From: an uncultured Allobaculum sp. | Lineage (GTDB): Bacteria; Bacillota_I; Bacilli_A; Erysipelotrichales; Erysipelotrichaceae | Assembly (NCBI GenBank): GCA_948467695.1 | Contig: CAOKFJ010000012.1 | Location: 1 to 15,178 of the forward strand | Direction: 5' to 3' | Length of the DNA: 15,178 bases | Shown here: positions 14,364 through 15,178 of the stretch, piece by piece | Numbering within the stretch: the stretch's first letter is position 1 | Layout of the letters: every line of letters starts with the position of its first letter | The notes under the pieces: model-generated | What the model was told of the DNA's origin: nothing | Database searches by the model: none | Seen by the model: the letters and a program-made list of their open reading frames with translations, nothing else | Program-made: the position numbers and the translations under genes

Positions 14364-15113
14364 ATGAGTATTGACTGGGGTTATGCCTGGCGCGCGCTGA
14401 TCAAAAACTGGCCGCTGTTCTGGTACGGCGTCAAAGTTACGATGGCGTTCGCCATTGTCGGCACGGTCTTCGGTTTTCTGATCGGACTGATCATCGGGGC
14501 AATCCGCTCCGTACCGATCGATCCGCTCGATACACCGTTCATGAAGGGACTTAAAAAGTTCGGCCGTGGTCTGACAGGTCTGTATATCTGGGTGTTCCGC
14601 GGAACGCCGATGATGATTCAGGCTTGCTTTATCTATTATCTTCTTCGTCCTGTAATCGGATGGACGCCGATTACAGCCGGCTTTATCATCATTTCCATCA
14701 ACACCGGCGCCTACATGGCTGAGATCCTCCGTTCGGGTATTCAGTCAGTTGATCCCGGTCAGATGGAAGCCTGCAAAGCGGTCGGCATGACCAACTTCCA
14801 GGCGATGGTCTGCGTAATTTTCCCGCAGGCGATCAAAAACACATTCCCTGCGATCGGCAACCAGCTCGTTGTCAATCTGAAAGACTCCTGCATGATGAAC
14901 GCCATCTCCGTTACGGAGCTGTTCTTCCAGTCGTCTTCCATCGCGGGAAGCAATATGAAATTTGTTGAAATCTATTTCGATACCGCCATCCTGTACCTTA
15001 TCCTGACAACTCTTGCCACATGGCTGCTCAACTGGGTTGAAAAATGGATGAGCCGCGACACACAGGAAGAAGGCAAGAAAAAGAAAAAGATCTTTATGGA
15101 GATGTCCTCATGA
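14364..15113 (+). CDS. Amino-acid ABC transporter permease (HEQRo/GlnP-type)
   Basis: The protein has 249 residues with about five membrane segments, including MAFAIVGTVFGFLIGLIIGA near the N-terminus. FRGTPMMIQACFIYYLL follows, then GAYMAEILRSGIQSVDPGQMEACKAVGMTNFQAM and VIFPQAIKNTFPAIGNQ, the standard EAA loop (about residues 130-156) by which the permease contacts the ATPase. It forms the membrane channel, normally as a dimer, for the substrate delivered by the lipoprotein. AGGTG, lying across the end of the upstream gene, serves as ribosome binding site 9 bases before ATG 14364. The end of the gene overlaps the ATPase start (ATGA), so the two are translationally coupled. A Lys-rich tail (GKKKKKK) precedes the stop and is longer than usual. 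Confidence 0.93.
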   Translation: MSIDWGYAWRALIKNWPLFWYGVKVTMAFAIVGTVFGFLIGLIIGAIRSVPIDPLDTPFMKGLKKFGRGLTGLYIWVFRGTPMMIQACFIYYLLRPVIGWTPITAGFIIISINTGAYMAEILRSGIQSVDPGQMEACKAVGMTNFQAMVCVIFPQAIKNTFPAIGNQLVVNLKDSCMMNAISVTELFFQSSSIAGSNMKFVEIYFDTAILYLILTTLATWLLNWVEKWMSRDTQEEGKKKKKIFMEMSS

Positions 15114-15178
15114 GTGAACCTGTAATCCGCGTCTCGCATTTAAAAAAGAGCTTCGGCAAGCAGGAAGTTCTTCACGAT
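15110..15178 (+). CDS. Amino-acid ABC transporter ATP-binding protein, N-terminus (gene runs past window end)
   Basis: ATG 15110 overlaps the permease stop in ATGA, with GGAG 8 bases upstream. The 23 residues read MSEPVIRVSHLKKSFGKQEV and onwards; I-x-V-x-x-L-K-K-S-F-G is the usual start of ABC ATPases of the GlnQ/HisP type just before Walker A, which lies outside the window. Its position as third gene completes the lipoprotein-permease-ATPase importer, all under the lysine riboswitch. Confidence 0.9.
   Translation, partial: MSEPVIRVSHLKKSFGKQEVLHD

Noticed and set aside
1..15178. tRNA, rRNA, CRISPR arrays, insertion sequences, integrase or attachment sites
   Set aside because: No cloverleaf, no regular spaced repeats, no transposase or integrase motifs and no terminal inverted repeats were seen by reading.

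Overview
The window looks like chromosomal DNA of a low-to-mid GC Gram-positive bacterium (Bacillota). The signs are strong AAGGAG-type ribosome binding sites, a class of lysine riboswitch typical of the group, a lipoprotein substrate-binding protein, a secreted GH25 lysozyme and an MBOAT/DHHW envelope-modification cassette. The protein set resembles Erysipelotrichia-type gut or oral anaerobes, but that placement is an inference from general resemblance and no search was run.

Layout. Positions 1-1111 are visibly more AT-rich than the rest. They hold the 3' end of an AAA-type ATPase gene and a downstream Toprim-like gene broken by a frameshift at a run of ten A; this looks like the remnant of a two-gene, OLD/PARIS/AbiL-like phage-defence module, closed by a terminator. 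Positions 1491-5618 hold a same-strand cassette of SGNH hydrolase, DUF4358 membrane-anchored protein, MBOAT O-acyltransferase and DHHW protein, probably for O-acylation of an extracellular polymer, ending in a strong bidirectional terminator. Positions 5718-7386 (minus strand) hold a PP2C-like phosphatase gene overlapping the 3' end of a gene for a HAD/Cof-like protein that has lost its catalytic motifs. Positions 7862-8959 encode a zinc-ribbon, twin GYF_2, DUF4234 membrane protein. Positions 9264-10619 (minus) encode a MATE exporter with a clear promoter and a structured leader. Positions 11113-12939 encode a secreted GH25 lysozyme with three DUF5648-type repeats and a long acidic/Ser-rich tail. 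From 13228 to the end lies a lysine-riboswitch-controlled ABC importer operon: lipoprotein, permease and the start of the ATPase.

How the parts fit. Most units concern the cell surface: polymer acylation, wall hydrolysis, export and amino-acid uptake. Each transcription unit is bounded by recognisable terminators. The best-supported regulatory element is the lysine riboswitch, with promoter, aptamer, antiterminator pairing and terminator all visible. The points most worth a second look are the broken ATPase/Toprim pair, the Lys-rich open frame upstream of the SGNH gene that lacks a start codon, the HAD pseudoenzyme coupled to a phosphatase, and the MATE leader. Two separate one-base lesions at A-runs (about 670-679 and 1497-1521) mean that homopolymer sequencing error must be excluded before either is interpreted biologically.
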